A stretch of DNA of 64,000 bases from Flavobacterium solisilvae (GTDB lineage Bacteria; Bacteroidota; Bacteroidia; Flavobacteriales; Flavobacteriaceae), in assembly GCF_012911605.1 (NCBI RefSeq), contig NZ_JAAMPT010000209.1, forward strand, positions 186,001 to 250,000. The letters are read 5' to 3'. A model generated the notes under the pieces. It was not told where the DNA came from. It saw only the letters and a list, made by a program, of their open reading frames with translations, and did not search any database. Made by a program: the position numbers and the translations under genes. This document shows positions 43,438 to 52,713 of this stretch, in pieces (position 1 is the stretch's first letter; each line of letters opens with the position of its first letter).

Positions 43438-44745
43438 ATGATATATATTGACAATATACTTTTTGCCATAATTTTAACGATTGGAGTTGGTTTTTTTGTA
43501 AAAAATGTAAAAAAACTAATCCGAAATATCAAGCTCGGACAAGATGTAAATCGAACTGACAATTCCTCTGAACGATGGAAAAACATGGCGATGATTGCAT
43601 TAGGTCAATCCAAAATGGTAAAAAGACCAGTTTCAGGGTTTTTACATATTATAGTATATGTAGGTTTTGTAATTATCAATCTTGAAGTTTTAGAAATCAT
43701 TATCGATGGATTATTTGGAACGCACAGAGTGTTCAAAGAATTAGGAGTTGTTTATGGAGTTTTAATCGGTTCGTTCGAAATATTGGCGGTTTTAGTTTTG
43801 ATAGCTGTTTTTGCTTTTTGGATTAGAAGAAATATCATCAAACTGAAACGTTTCACTAGTTCAGAATTAAAAGGAAAACCTAAAAAAGATGCTAATATCA
43901 TTCTGTATTTTGAAGTGATTTTGATGTCTTTGTTTCTGATAATGAATGCTACAGATATTTATTTCCAACAAGCCAATTCTGGAAATATAATTTCTCAATA
44001 CATTTCACCATTGTTTAGTTCGTTATCACTATTTGAAATTCAAGTGGTAGAAAGAACGGCTTGGTGGTTACATATCGTTGGGATTTTAGTTTTTTTGAAC
44101 TATTTGTATTATTCAAAGCATTTACACATACTTTTAGCGTTTCCAAACACCTTTTTCGCTGATTTGAACGCCAAAGGGAAATTTGACAATCTAGAAAGTG
44201 TAACTAAAGAAGTAAAACTAATGATGGACCCAAACGCCGATCCATTTGCAGCACAACCTGTTGATGAAAATGCAGTTCCAAGTAAATTTGGTGCTTCTGA
44301 TGTTCAGGATTTGAATTGGGTTCAGTTGTTAAATGCCTATACTTGTACCGAATGTGGACGATGTACATCATCATGTCCTGCAAATCAAACAGGTAAAAAA
44401 CTTTCGCCACGAAAAATCATGATGGATACACGTGATAGAATGGAAGAAGTTGGAAGAAATATCGATGCCAATAAAGGTGTTTTTGTTCAAGATAATAAAT
44501 CATTACTAAACGATTACATCACACCAGAAGAACTATGGGCATGTACATCGTGTAACGCTTGTGTTGAAGAATGTCCAGTCAGTATCAGTCCGTTATCTAT
44601 TATTATGGACATGAGAAGATATTTAGTAATGGAGCAAAGTGCTGCACCACAATCGTTGAATGCAATGATGACCAATATTGAAAATAACGGCGCGCCATGG
44701 CAATACAACCAAATGGACAGATTAAACTGGAAAGACGAAAATTAA
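43438..44745 (+). CDS. Membrane-bound (Fe-S) protein with two [4Fe-4S] motifs (HdrC/GlpC-like)
   Basis: 435 aa. The first ~240 residues contain about five membrane helices resembling a cytochrome b / nitrate-reductase gamma-type domain, which may bind heme. The C-terminal domain has Cys303-306-309-Cys313 (CTECGRCTSSCP) and Cys369-372-375-Cys379 (CTSCNACVEECP). Such proteins pass electrons to a CCG-type partner, here the protein at 45337-46128. The electron donor and acceptor are not known. A HAD-like gene of unknown purpose lies between the two halves. Confidence 0.88.
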   Translation: MIYIDNILFAIILTIGVGFFVKNVKKLIRNIKLGQDVNRTDNSSERWKNMAMIALGQSKMVKRPVSGFLHIIVYVGFVIINLEVLEIIIDGLFGTHRVFKELGVVYGVLIGSFEILAVLVLIAVFAFWIRRNIIKLKRFTSSELKGKPKKDANIILYFEVILMSLFLIMNATDIYFQQANSGNIISQYISPLFSSLSLFEIQVVERTAWWLHIVGILVFLNYLYYSKHLHILLAFPNTFFADLNAKGKFDNLESVTKEVKLMMDPNADPFAAQPVDENAVPSKFGASDVQDLNWVQLLNAYTCTECGRCTSSCPANQTGKKLSPRKIMMDTRDRMEEVGRNIDANKGVFVQDNKSLLNDYITPEELWACTSCNACVEECPVSISPLSIIMDMRRYLVMEQSAAPQSLNAMMTNIENNGAPWQYNQMDRLNWKDEN

Positions 44746-44825
44746 TTATAAACTAGATAAATTCTCATAATTGTGAGGCTTGAGGATTTGTCAAATGAAT
44801 TTGAAAACACTTAAAAAGTAAAAAA

Positions 44826-45272
44826 ATGAAAGCGGAAGACATTGAAAAAAACTTGCAAAGCATCACAGAAAACGGACAACATTTAAGTCCAATTTTACCT
44901 GAAGGAATTAAAAATTACTTAATCGATATTGATGGAACAATCTGTGACGATATTCCAAACGAAGAACCAGAAAGAATGTTAACTGCCGAAGTGTATCCAG
45001 ATGCATTAGTTACCTTAAACAAATGGTATGATGAAGGTCATATTATATTTTTCTTCACATCAAGAACTGAAGCGCACAGAGAATACACCGAACGTTGGTT
45101 AAAACAACACGGTTTTAAATATCATGGAATGGTAATGGGAAAACCACGTGGCGGAAACTACCATTGGATTGATAATCATTTGGTAAAAGCAACCCGTTAC
45201 AGAGGAAAATTTACCGATTTAGTAGAAAAAGAAGTAACCATTCAGGTGTTTGACGACGAACATCATGAATAA
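44826..45272 (+). CDS. HAD-superfamily phosphatase-like protein of unknown substrate
   Basis: 148 aa. Motif I is LIDIDGTIC with Asp34 and Asp36. A Thr/Ser motif II lies in FFTSRTEAH, and the Lys-Asp motifs III and IV lie in the IDNHLV/GKFTDL region. It is a compact HAD without a cap. Similar Bacteroidota proteins are sometimes labelled phosphoheptose isomerase, but these motifs are of a phosphatase and I reject that name. It sits between the HdrC-like and HdrB-like genes, 80 and 64 nt away. Confidence 0.75.
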   Translation: MKAEDIEKNLQSITENGQHLSPILPEGIKNYLIDIDGTICDDIPNEEPERMLTAEVYPDALVTLNKWYDEGHIIFFFTSRTEAHREYTERWLKQHGFKYHGMVMGKPRGGNYHWIDNHLVKATRYRGKFTDLVEKEVTIQVFDDEHHE

Positions 45273-45336
45273 TATTGTTTTTGTGTTTAAGCTATTTTAA
45301 ACTCATAAACTTCATAAACTCATAAACATTTAAAAG

Positions 45337-46128
45337 ATGTCAGAAGTAATAAACGTGCCAACAATGGCAGAAATGTTAGCGCAAGGAAAGCAACCTGAAG
45401 TGTTATTTTGGGTTGGATGTGCAGGAAGTTTTGACGATAGAGCAAAAAAAATTACCAAAGCATTTGTTAAGATTTTAAATCGTGCCAATGTTGAATTTGC
45501 TGTTCTTGGAACCGAAGAAAGCTGTACAGGTGATCCAGCTAAAAGAGCAGGAAATGAATTTCTGTTCCAAATGCAAGCGATGATGAACATTGAGGTTTTG
45601 AACGCTTATGAAGCCAAAAAAATCGTTACCGCTTGTCCGCATTGTTTTAATACTCTGAAAAATGAATATCCAGAATTGGGTGGAAAATATGAAGTAATTC
45701 ATCACACTGAGTTTTTGAAATCACTTTTAGATACCGGAAGATTGACCATTGAAGGTGGACAATTTAAAGGAAAACGAATTACGTTTCACGATCCTTGCTA
45801 TTTAGGAAGAGCAAATAATATTTATGAAGCACCAAGAGATTTAATTCAAAAATTGGATGCCGAATTAGTAGAAATGAAACGTTCAAAAGCTAATGGTTTA
45901 TGTTGTGGTGCTGGCGGTGCGCAAATGTTCAAAGATGCTGAACCTGGAAACAAAGAAGTAAACATCGAAAGAACCGAAGATGCATTAGATGTAAAACCCG
46001 AAATCATTGCTGCAGGTTGTCCGTTTTGCAACACGATGATGACCGATGGTGTTAAAGCCAAGGAAAAAGAAGCTGATGTGAAGGTTATGGATATTGCTGA
46101 ACTTATTGCAAATGCACAGGATTTATAA
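45337..46128 (+). CDS. CCG-domain (Fe-S) protein (HdrB/LutA-like)
   Basis: 263 aa. Two cysteine-rich CCG-type motifs are visible. The first uses Cys28, Cys63, Cys100 and Cys103 (ACPHCFN). The second uses Cys154, Cys189-Cys190 (CCGAGG), Cys228 and Cys231 (GCPFCN). These bind a noncubane Fe-S centre in heterodisulfide reductase-like enzymes. With the HdrC-like protein at 43438 it forms a likely electron-transfer unit of the GlpC/LutAB/HdrBC type. The physiological substrate is open; a quinone or thiol link is possible. Confidence 0.85.
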   Translation: MSEVINVPTMAEMLAQGKQPEVLFWVGCAGSFDDRAKKITKAFVKILNRANVEFAVLGTEESCTGDPAKRAGNEFLFQMQAMMNIEVLNAYEAKKIVTACPHCFNTLKNEYPELGGKYEVIHHTEFLKSLLDTGRLTIEGGQFKGKRITFHDPCYLGRANNIYEAPRDLIQKLDAELVEMKRSKANGLCCGAGGAQMFKDAEPGNKEVNIERTEDALDVKPEIIAAGCPFCNTMMTDGVKAKEKEADVKVMDIAELIANAQDL

Positions 46129-46204
46129 GTCTAATATAAAATATTAAATATTAAATATTTCGATATCTGAAGTTTAATATCTAATATCTAAAATTTAATA
46201 TAAT

Positions 46205-46687
46205 ATGTTTATCCCATTTGATAATTTACCCGAAGAATCAAGAATTTGGATTTACCAATCCAATCGCAAATTTTCTGATGAAGAAATAGCCGAAATCGAG
46301 AATGATTTAAAATCGTTTATAGAAAATTGGGCAGCACACGGAACAAGTCTTGAAGCTTCTTATTTATTAAAATACAATCGATTTATAATACTTGCCGTTA
46401 ATCAAGAAGTACAACAAGCAACTGGTTGTTCTATTGATAGTTCAGTAGCTTTTATTCAAGGTTTAGAGCAAAAATACAATGTCGATTTGCTTGATAAAAT
46501 GAATGTTACGTTCAAAAATGGTGAACATATTGCTCATAAATCATTAATAGATTTCAAACGAATGGCAAAAGAAAAAGCCGTTACAGCCAATACGATTGTT
46601 TTTAATAATTTGGTCAATACTATCGAAGAGTTCAACGAAAACTGGGAAGTTCCAGCAGGAGAAAGTTGGCATAGTCGTTTCTTTTAA
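46205..46687 (+). CDS. Conserved flavobacterial protein, often mislabelled 'ABC transporter ATPase'
   Basis: 160 aa, soluble, no Walker A or ABC signature, so the common database name is not supported. Landmarks are IWIYQSNRKFSDEE near the N-terminus, GTSLEASYLLKYNRFIILAV and GCSIDSSVAFIQGLE in the middle, and WHSRFF at the C-terminus. The middle block resembles a small alpha/beta fold. No catalytic motif is clear. It lies 76 nt after the CCG protein and just before the GH3 gene. Confidence 0.75.
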   Translation: MFIPFDNLPEESRIWIYQSNRKFSDEEIAEIENDLKSFIENWAAHGTSLEASYLLKYNRFIILAVNQEVQQATGCSIDSSVAFIQGLEQKYNVDLLDKMNVTFKNGEHIAHKSLIDFKRMAKEKAVTANTIVFNNLVNTIEEFNENWEVPAGESWHSRFF

Positions 46688-46697
46688 TATTTTTTTC

Positions 46698-49600
46698 ATG
46701 AAGATTTTTTGGTTTAGAATAAGTTTGTTCTTGGCTTTGCTATTTTTGGTAACGAATTGTTCGTCAACCAAAAAAACACCTCATGCAACAAAATCTGTAA
46801 CGCTTGGAAATGCTGCTATTGCTGAAGAGGAAGAAATTTATATACCACATTTAAAATCAGAAAGAAAGAACTTTTTTCCTGATACTGATGCTGAAACTCG
46901 ATGGGTTGATAGTATTTACAATCAACTATCTTTTGAAGAAAAAGTAGGGCAACTTTTTATGGTTGCCGCTTATTCTAACAAAGATGCTGCGCATATTGCC
47001 GAAGTTGAAAAACTAGTAAGCGAATACAAAGTTGGCGGATTAATCTTTTTTCAAGGTGGACCAAATCGTCAAGCCAAGTTAACTAATCGTTATCAAGCCA
47101 AAGCCAAAGTTCCATTATTTATTGGGATTGATGCCGAATGGGGTTTGTCCATGCGATTAGATTCTACTTATCGTTATCCGTTTAACATGACTTTGGGTGC
47201 AATTCAAGATTTAAAATTGATTGAAAAAGTAGGTGAGAACATGGCTAAAGAATCAAAGCGAATGGGAATCCATTTCAATTTTGCGCCAGTTTTAGACATC
47301 AATACTAATCCTAAAAATCCAATTATTGGTTTCCGTTCTTTCGGAGAAAATAAAGTAAATGTTACCGAAAAAGCTATTGCTTTGATGCAAGGTGTTCAAA
47401 GTCAAGGTGTGTTTTCTACTGGAAAACATTTTCCTGGTCATGGCGATACAGCAACCGATTCACATTATACTTTGCCAGTTGTAACTGCTACCAAAGAGCA
47501 TTTGGACAAAGTCGAATTGTATCCATATAAACGAATGATTGACGAAGGATTGGTTTCAGTAATGGTTGCTCATTTGAATGTTCCAAGTATTGAATTCCGT
47601 GATGGACATCCAAGTTCGTTGTCTTATAATGTTATTACCAATTTGTTGAAACAAGAAATGGGTTTCGATGGATTGATTTTTACCGATGCCTTGAATATGA
47701 AAGCCGCAAGTAACTTCAAAAAGCCAGGTGAAATAGATTTAGAAGCATTATTGGCTGGAAATGACGTATTGCTTTTTGCCGAAAATGTTCCCGTTGCGGT
47801 GGAGAAAATTTGCATGGCATATCAAGATAGTTTGCTTTCAGAAGAACGATTGGCTTATTCGGTTAAAAAGATTTTACGATATAAATTTAAAGCAGGTTTA
47901 AATAATTATAAACCAATTGATTTAGCTAATTTATCTAAAGATTTGAATACAGTTTCTAAAGATGCATTGCAATATGAATTATATGAAAATATCGTTACGG
48001 TTTTAAAGAATGAACACGAAATTGTTCCAATTGAAAAGCTTGACCAAAAAATTGCCTATGTAAAAATGGGCGATGATACGAATACAACTTTTGTAAATAC
48101 TTTAAAAAAATATACCGAAGTAACCGAAGTTTCAGATACTAATATTGATAGTTTAAAGAAGCAATTAAAAGGTTATGACAAAGTAATTATTGGTTTTCAT
48201 AAATCAGATAGAGCATGGAAAAAACATGATTTTACCGAAACCGAATTGCTTTGGATACAAGAAATAGCAAAACAAAACAAAGTAATTTTGGATGTTTTCA
48301 CACGACCTTATTCATTGCTTCAGATTACCAATTTTGATGAAATTGAAAACGTAATTGTTTCCTATCAAAATAACGATGTTTCTCAGGAAATTTCGGCACA
48401 AATTATTTTTGGAGCTTTAAGCGCAAAAGGGAAATTACCTGTTTCTATCAACAATTTTTTCAAAGTAGAAGATGGTTTAGAGACTTCAAAAATCAATCGT
48501 CTTGGATTTTCTTTCCCAGAAAATGTTGGAATGAGTTCGGAAAAATTAGCTCAAATTGATAAAATTGCTCAAAAAGCGATTGATGGAAAAATGGCACCAG
48601 GAATGCAAGTTTTAGTCGCTCGAAAAGGGAAAGTTGTCTATCAAAAATCGTTTGGATATCAAACTTATGACAAGCAAACCAAAGTGAATAATGATGATTT
48701 GTATGATGTTGCTTCGTTGACTAAAATGATTGCTACATTGCCTAATGTTATGCAGCAATTTGATAAAGGAAAAGTGACTTTAGAAACTACTTTGGGCGAC
48801 ATGGTTCATCAATTTAGAAAATCCAATAAAAGCGAAATTACTTTTAAAGAACTGTTGTCGCATTATGGAAGATTACAAGCTTGGATACCGTTTTACAAAA
48901 CAACTTTGGATGCTAAAAATCAACCTTTAGAAAAATATTATAGAAAAACCTATACCGAAGGATTTACAAAACAAGTAGCGGAAAATTTATACATTAGAGA
49001 CGATTATCAAGATACTATTATGAAAAAAATAGTGGAAAGTAATTTAATCGATAAAAAAGAATACAAATACAGCGATTTTACTTTTATTATTTTAAAGAAA
49101 TATTTGGAGAAAACTAGCGGAAAATCTTTGGATGAACTAACGTATAAAAACTTCTACAAAACACTTGGAATGAATAATACAATGTACAATCCGTTGTTGA
49201 AGTTTGATTGTGGTAAAATTGCTCCAACCGAAGTGGATACCTATTTCCGTAACACGTTTTTACAAGGTTACGTTCACGATATGGAAGCCGCAATGGAAGG
49301 CGGAATTGGCGGTCATGCTGGAATTTTTTCAAATGCAATGGATGTTGCCAAAATGATGCAACTTTTTCTTCAAAAAGGAAATTATGGTGGAATAACTTAT
49401 TTTTCTCCCGAAACATTTGACGCTTTTAACACTTGTTATTATTGTGCTGAAGGAAATCGTCGCGGACTTGGATTTGATAAACCTCAGTTAGAAAAATCAG
49501 GACCAACCTGTGGATGTGTTTCTAAATCTAGTTTTGGACACACTGGTTTCACTGGAACAATGGCTTGGGCTGATCCAGAAACTGAAATTGTGTATGTTTT

Positions 49601-49706
49601 CCTTTCTAACAGAACGTTTCCAGATAGCAATGCTTCAAACAAACTTTCTAAAGAAAACATTCGAGAAGATATTCAAAAAATTATTCAGGAAGCTATTATA
49701 AAATAG
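46698..49706 (+). CDS. Lipoprotein fusing a NagZ-type GH3 glycosidase and a beta-lactamase-like domain
   Basis: 1002 aa from ATG 46698. A frame opening at 46596 lies inside the previous gene and is rejected. The N-terminus is a lipoprotein signal with Cys21. Residues ~70-400 form GH3: the NagZ loop KHFPGHGDTATDSH (His/Asp dyad) is at 243-256, and the nucleophile Asp330 is in FTDALNM. Residues ~400-600 look like the GH3 C-terminal sandwich. Residues ~615-1000 form a serine hydrolase: SLTK at 673-676, YSD near 795, and HTG near 955. It may remove GlcNAc from muropeptides and cut a peptide or ester in one envelope protein. Confidence 0.88.
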   Translation: MKIFWFRISLFLALLFLVTNCSSTKKTPHATKSVTLGNAAIAEEEEIYIPHLKSERKNFFPDTDAETRWVDSIYNQLSFEEKVGQLFMVAAYSNKDAAHIAEVEKLVSEYKVGGLIFFQGGPNRQAKLTNRYQAKAKVPLFIGIDAEWGLSMRLDSTYRYPFNMTLGAIQDLKLIEKVGENMAKESKRMGIHFNFAPVLDINTNPKNPIIGFRSFGENKVNVTEKAIALMQGVQSQGVFSTGKHFPGHGDTATDSHYTLPVVTATKEHLDKVELYPYKRMIDEGLVSVMVAHLNVPSIEFRDGHPSSLSYNVITNLLKQEMGFDGLIFTDALNMKAASNFKKPGEIDLEALLAGNDVLLFAENVPVAVEKICMAYQDSLLSEERLAYSVKKILRYKFKAGLNNYKPIDLANLSKDLNTVSKDALQYELYENIVTVLKNEHEIVPIEKLDQKIAYVKMGDDTNTTFVNTLKKYTEVTEVSDTNIDSLKKQLKGYDKVIIGFHKSDRAWKKHDFTETELLWIQEIAKQNKVILDVFTRPYSLLQITNFDEIENVIVSYQNNDVSQEISAQIIFGALSAKGKLPVSINNFFKVEDGLETSKINRLGFSFPENVGMSSEKLAQIDKIAQKAIDGKMAPGMQVLVARKGKVVYQKSFGYQTYDKQTKVNNDDLYDVASLTKMIATLPNVMQQFDKGKVTLETTLGDMVHQFRKSNKSEITFKELLSHYGRLQAWIPFYKTTLDAKNQPLEKYYRKTYTEGFTKQVAENLYIRDDYQDTIMKKIVESNLIDKKEYKYSDFTFIILKKYLEKTSGKSLDELTYKNFYKTLGMNNTMYNPLLKFDCGKIAPTEVDTYFRNTFLQGYVHDMEAAMEGGIGGHAGIFSNAMDVAKMMQLFLQKGNYGGITYFSPETFDAFNTCYYCAEGNRRGLGFDKPQLEKSGPTCGCVSKSSFGHTGFTGTMAWADPETEIVYVFLSNRTFPDSNASNKLSKENIREDIQKIIQEAIIK

Positions 49707-49712
49707 TAAAAG

Positions 49713-49738
49713 AAACTCTAAGGAAACTTAGAGTTTTT
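49713..49738 (+). terminator. Rho-independent terminator after the GH3 fusion gene
   Basis: AAACTCTAAG and CTTAGAGTTT form a perfect 10-bp stem with a GAAA loop, followed by a T-run on the plus strand. The first A-run could serve the opposite strand weakly. Confidence 0.85.
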
Positions 49739-50080
49739 TTATTCAATAAAACGGAATTTATCTTCAAACAATGAACCTATGATTGGAAGAGGAAGTCTTA
49801 CACCATACAATGCACTAGTAATTCCGGCTATCCATAAAATAAAGAGTAACATATTGTTTAACACAATAGCCAAGCTTATCGGATAGTTAAAAAAAAGTTC
49901 AATTAAAATGATTACTAAATTGGTTATAATTGATAGGATACCCAAGCCTAATGATTGTTCTAAATGAAATTTAATTAAAGAAGATTTGTTCTTTTTCTTA
50001 TAATTAAAATAGGCTATAACCCAGCCAATAATAGTAATGTAGCTTAAAATAGTTATTGTTTTTTTTCTCAAGGATTTCAT
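49739..50080 (-). CDS. Small membrane protein, DUF4870/Tic20-like
   Basis: 113 aa with about three membrane helices (11-26, 42-64, 74-96). The family pattern LSYITIIGWVIAYF followed by KKNKSSLIKFHLEQSLGL matches DUF4870-like 'import component' proteins in Bacteroidota. Function is unknown. It is transcribed toward the GH3 gene and ends at its terminator. Upstream is a 242-nt gap. Confidence 0.7.
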   Translation of the reverse strand: MKSLRKKTITILSYITIIGWVIAYFNYKKKNKSSLIKFHLEQSLGLGILSIITNLVIILIELFFNYPISLAIVLNNMLLFILWIAGITSALYGVRLPLPIIGSLFEDKFRFIE

Positions 50081-50322
50081 TGAAAATAGTATTCTTTTAA
50101 GTAGTAATAATTGTAACTAAATTTCGTCTGAAATAAAATCCGCAAAAAACCTATTGTCATCTTGCTGTTCAACAACTTGAAGAACAATAGGATTTTGGGA
50201 TTACCACAAATTATGAACACCAAAAATAAGGAACATAAATGTAAGATGTTGTAGAATTATAATTACTTCATGTAGAATTATTTCTATAAAAAAAAGCAAC
50301 CTTTGTGGTTGCTTTGTAGGCA
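50081..50322. other. Intergenic stretch between the DUF4870-like gene and the response regulator
   Basis: Besides the terminator at 50285-50315 it holds a pair of direct TGTAGAATTAT motifs at 50250 and 50271, spaced 21 bp. It also has an inverted repeat ACCTATTGT / ACAATAGGAT between 50147 and 50193. On the minus strand a 27-residue open frame (50198 to 50117) looks protein-like but has no start codon and follows a TAA in the same frame. Confidence 0.4.
50285..50315 (-). terminator. Rho-independent terminator of the two-component operon
   Basis: AAAGCAACC (50293-50301) pairs with GGTTGCTTT (50307-50315). On the minus strand a T-run (50292 down to 50288) follows the stem. Confidence 0.8.
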
Positions 50323-50961
50323 TTAGCTGTAAAGATTGAAGAAATCAATTAAATCGGCTAGATTATCTATTTCTAATTTTTCAAATATTCGGTTTTTAAA
50401 GGTGCTAACAGTAGATTTTTTGATATTAAGCATTTCGGCTATTTCTAAATTTCCAAAACCTTTTATCAATAATCGAGCTACTTCAACTTCGCGGTTTGAT
50501 AATTGTTCGAGCGGATTTATTGGTTTTTTTGAAATGTAGGAATCTAAAATTCTGTCTTTAATATTTTGAGTAATGTATTTTCCCGTAACCATCATGCTTT
50601 TTAGTGCTTGTTTCATTTCGTCTTCGTTACTTCCTTTGTTTAAATATCCTGAAGCTCCAGCATTCAAATAACGCAAGGCATAGATATCTTCATCCAATGC
50701 GGAGAAAATTAGAATCTTCATATCAGGTTGCATTGCTTTTGCTTCCGTCATGATGCTTAAACTATTTCCGTCGGGAAAATTGATGTCAAGAATTAGTAAA
50801 TCAATTTTGTTTTCGGATGCAATTTTTAAAGTTTCTTTAAAGCTTCCAGCGTGAAAGATTTTGACATTGAAAAATAGTTCCTTGATAAGTAATGAAACAC
50901 CTTGTCTAACGATACTATGATCGTCAGCAATTAAAAAACTGTACTGTTGATTAGGTTTCAT
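50323..50961 (-). CDS. NarL/FixJ-type response regulator
   Basis: 212 aa. The receiver domain (1-120) has the phospho-acceptor Asp59 (LLILDINFPDG) with the acidic pair Asp13-Asp14, and a Ser/Lys switch in ILIFSALDE and YLNKGS. The LuxR-type helix-turn-helix (about 150-205) contains LSNREVEVARLL and NLEIAEMLNIKKSTVSTFKN. It acts as a DNA-binding transcription regulator. It follows the histidine kinase by 24 nt on the same strand and has a terminator after it, so the pair forms one operon. Confidence 0.9.
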   Translation of the reverse strand: MKPNQQYSFLIADDHSIVRQGVSLLIKELFFNVKIFHAGSFKETLKIASENKIDLLILDINFPDGNSLSIMTEAKAMQPDMKILIFSALDEDIYALRYLNAGASGYLNKGSNEDEMKQALKSMMVTGKYITQNIKDRILDSYISKKPINPLEQLSNREVEVARLLIKGFGNLEIAEMLNIKKSTVSTFKNRIFEKLEIDNLADLIDFFNLYS

Positions 50962-50985
50962 AAAATAATTGTTTGATAATTGGTT

Positions 50986-52713
50986 TTAGGTTCGAGGCAG
51001 AATTAAATGAAAATCTACTTTTGTGCCTTGATTTTTTTGACTGTCAATAGAAATTTCTCCTTCTAACAATTCGACTATTTCTTTGCATAAGTTAAGTCCT
51101 AAACCAACGCCAAGAAGTTGGGTTGATGACGTTTCTCCTTGATAATAGGCATCAAAGATTTTAACTAAATCTTCTTTGTCTATACCAATTCCATTGTCTC
51201 TAATGATTACGTCAAGTTTTAGCTCGAAATCAGATAGTAATGTTTGATTGATATTTACTTCTATTGTGCCTTTATTGGTAAATTTATTTGCGTTTCCTAT
51301 AATGTTATAGAAAAGTTGGTGAATTTTGGCAACATCAGAATAAACCTCTTCGTTGCTTTCCATGTTTGTTTTTAGGTTTAGTTTGTTATCATGGCTTTCA
51401 ACCAATGATTTCATTGCAAATAAAATTTGTTCAATTTCAGATTTTAGGTAAAAGTTTTTGCTTTTTACAGTTAGTTTTTTCTCTTCGTCTTTTGAGTATT
51501 CTAATATTTGATTGGATAATAACAGCAATGAATTGGTAGTGAATTGTACCGATTTTAAACTTTCTTTAATATCTTCATCTTTTATCGACTGACTAATTTT
51601 GTTACTATAAAGTGAAATGATCCTTAAAGGAGAACGAATTTCATGGCTAATCATTCCCATAATTCGGTTTTTGAAGCTTAAATTTCGACTTATTTTTTCT
51701 TTGGCTTCGGTTAATCTTTTTTCATATTCAAAAGAAAGCTGTGTTAGTCCAAAAAGCAGTATCGAAATAATAAACATCAATAAAATTAAAGCTATTACAG
51801 CATAACTTCTGATGGCTTTGTTAGTTTTTAATTGTTGTTTTAGGTTTTCTTGATTATCAAATTTGAATTTATCTGCAGCAGTAGTAAAATTGGGTAGAGT
51901 AGTTTGAGCTAAAAGCAACAGTTGGTTGTTGTAATCCATCAATTGCATGTCTTTTGCTTTTAATCCTAAGAAAGATGCATTAAGTTTTTCAAACTCTTTT
52001 TTATAATAATAATTGGTTATTTGAAAAAGGCGTTTCATTTGTTCTTCAACAGTTCCTGTTTGCACTTTGTCCAAAAACTTCATGGTTATTACTGTATTTG
52101 AATGTTCTTTTTGAACTTCAACTTTTCCAGAAAATGCGGCTACAATTCTTCCCATAAATCCTTTTTTGGCAACACTATCAACAGAAATGAATGTGTTTGT
52201 TTTTACGCTGTCTAGGATTTTATTGTATTTGAAAGGATTGAAAATGATTGGTGATTCTAATTCGTTAAAATTAGATTTTGTTTGGAAATTCAAGATAGAA
52301 TCAATTGCAGTATTGATTTTAAGAATACTGTTTTCGGTATTTTGTTTTTTGTTCCAAATGACGTTGAATTCATCGTTCTTTTTGGTATCTATTTCCAATC
52401 GATCGATAGCCGATTTAGTATCGCTGATGGATTTTAGATAATTGACGAACGATTCTTTGTTTTTTGTTTTAATATAATTATTAAAATGTTTTTGGGATTC
52501 AATAATTGCTGAAGTAACATTACTAGATTGTTGTGCAATTTGATTTGAAAATTTTGTATTTTCAATATTTTGCTCCACTTTTCCTTCATTAATAGTTTCG
52601 TTGTACCAAACTATAATAGCAATAATCTGTAGAGCAATTATACAAGCGATTAAACCATAATTAATTCTTTTACGGTTTTTAAAGTTTAGATTTTTTAAAA
52701 AAAATGTTTTCAA
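50986..52713 (-). CDS. Membrane sensor histidine kinase
   Basis: 575 aa. Membrane helices lie at about 19-36 and 304-324, with a ~265-residue mostly helical extracytoplasmic sensor between them. The phospho-accepting His357 is in MISHEIRSPLR (HisKA). The HATPase domain has N, G1 and G2 boxes (IGNANKFTN, DNGIGIDKEDL, GVGLGLNLCKEI). It pairs with the NarL-type regulator that follows. A HisKA-type kinase with a NarL regulator is a less usual pairing. The signal sensed is not clear; the sensor has no named domain I recognise. Confidence 0.88.
   Translation of the reverse strand: MKTFFLKNLNFKNRKRINYGLIACIIALQIIAIIVWYNETINEGKVEQNIENTKFSNQIAQQSSNVTSAIIESQKHFNNYIKTKNKESFVNYLKSISDTKSAIDRLEIDTKKNDEFNVIWNKKQNTENSILKINTAIDSILNFQTKSNFNELESPIIFNPFKYNKILDSVKTNTFISVDSVAKKGFMGRIVAAFSGKVEVQKEHSNTVITMKFLDKVQTGTVEEQMKRLFQITNYYYKKEFEKLNASFLGLKAKDMQLMDYNNQLLLLAQTTLPNFTTAADKFKFDNQENLKQQLKTNKAIRSYAVIALILLMFIISILLFGLTQLSFEYEKRLTEAKEKISRNLSFKNRIMGMISHEIRSPLRIISLYSNKISQSIKDEDIKESLKSVQFTTNSLLLLSNQILEYSKDEEKKLTVKSKNFYLKSEIEQILFAMKSLVESHDNKLNLKTNMESNEEVYSDVAKIHQLFYNIIGNANKFTNKGTIEVNINQTLLSDFELKLDVIIRDNGIGIDKEDLVKIFDAYYQGETSSTQLLGVGLGLNLCKEIVELLEGEISIDSQKNQGTKVDFHLILPRT

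Noticed and set aside
44826-45272. Phosphoheptose isomerase annotation
   Set aside because: The visible motifs (DxD, TSR) are those of HAD phosphatases, and no SIS domain is present.
46205-46687. ABC transporter ATPase annotation
   Set aside because: No Walker A, signature or Walker B motif is present in the 160 residues.
46596-46697. Start of the GH3 fusion gene within the previous gene
   Set aside because: The lipoprotein signal begins at ATG 46698, immediately after the upstream stop.
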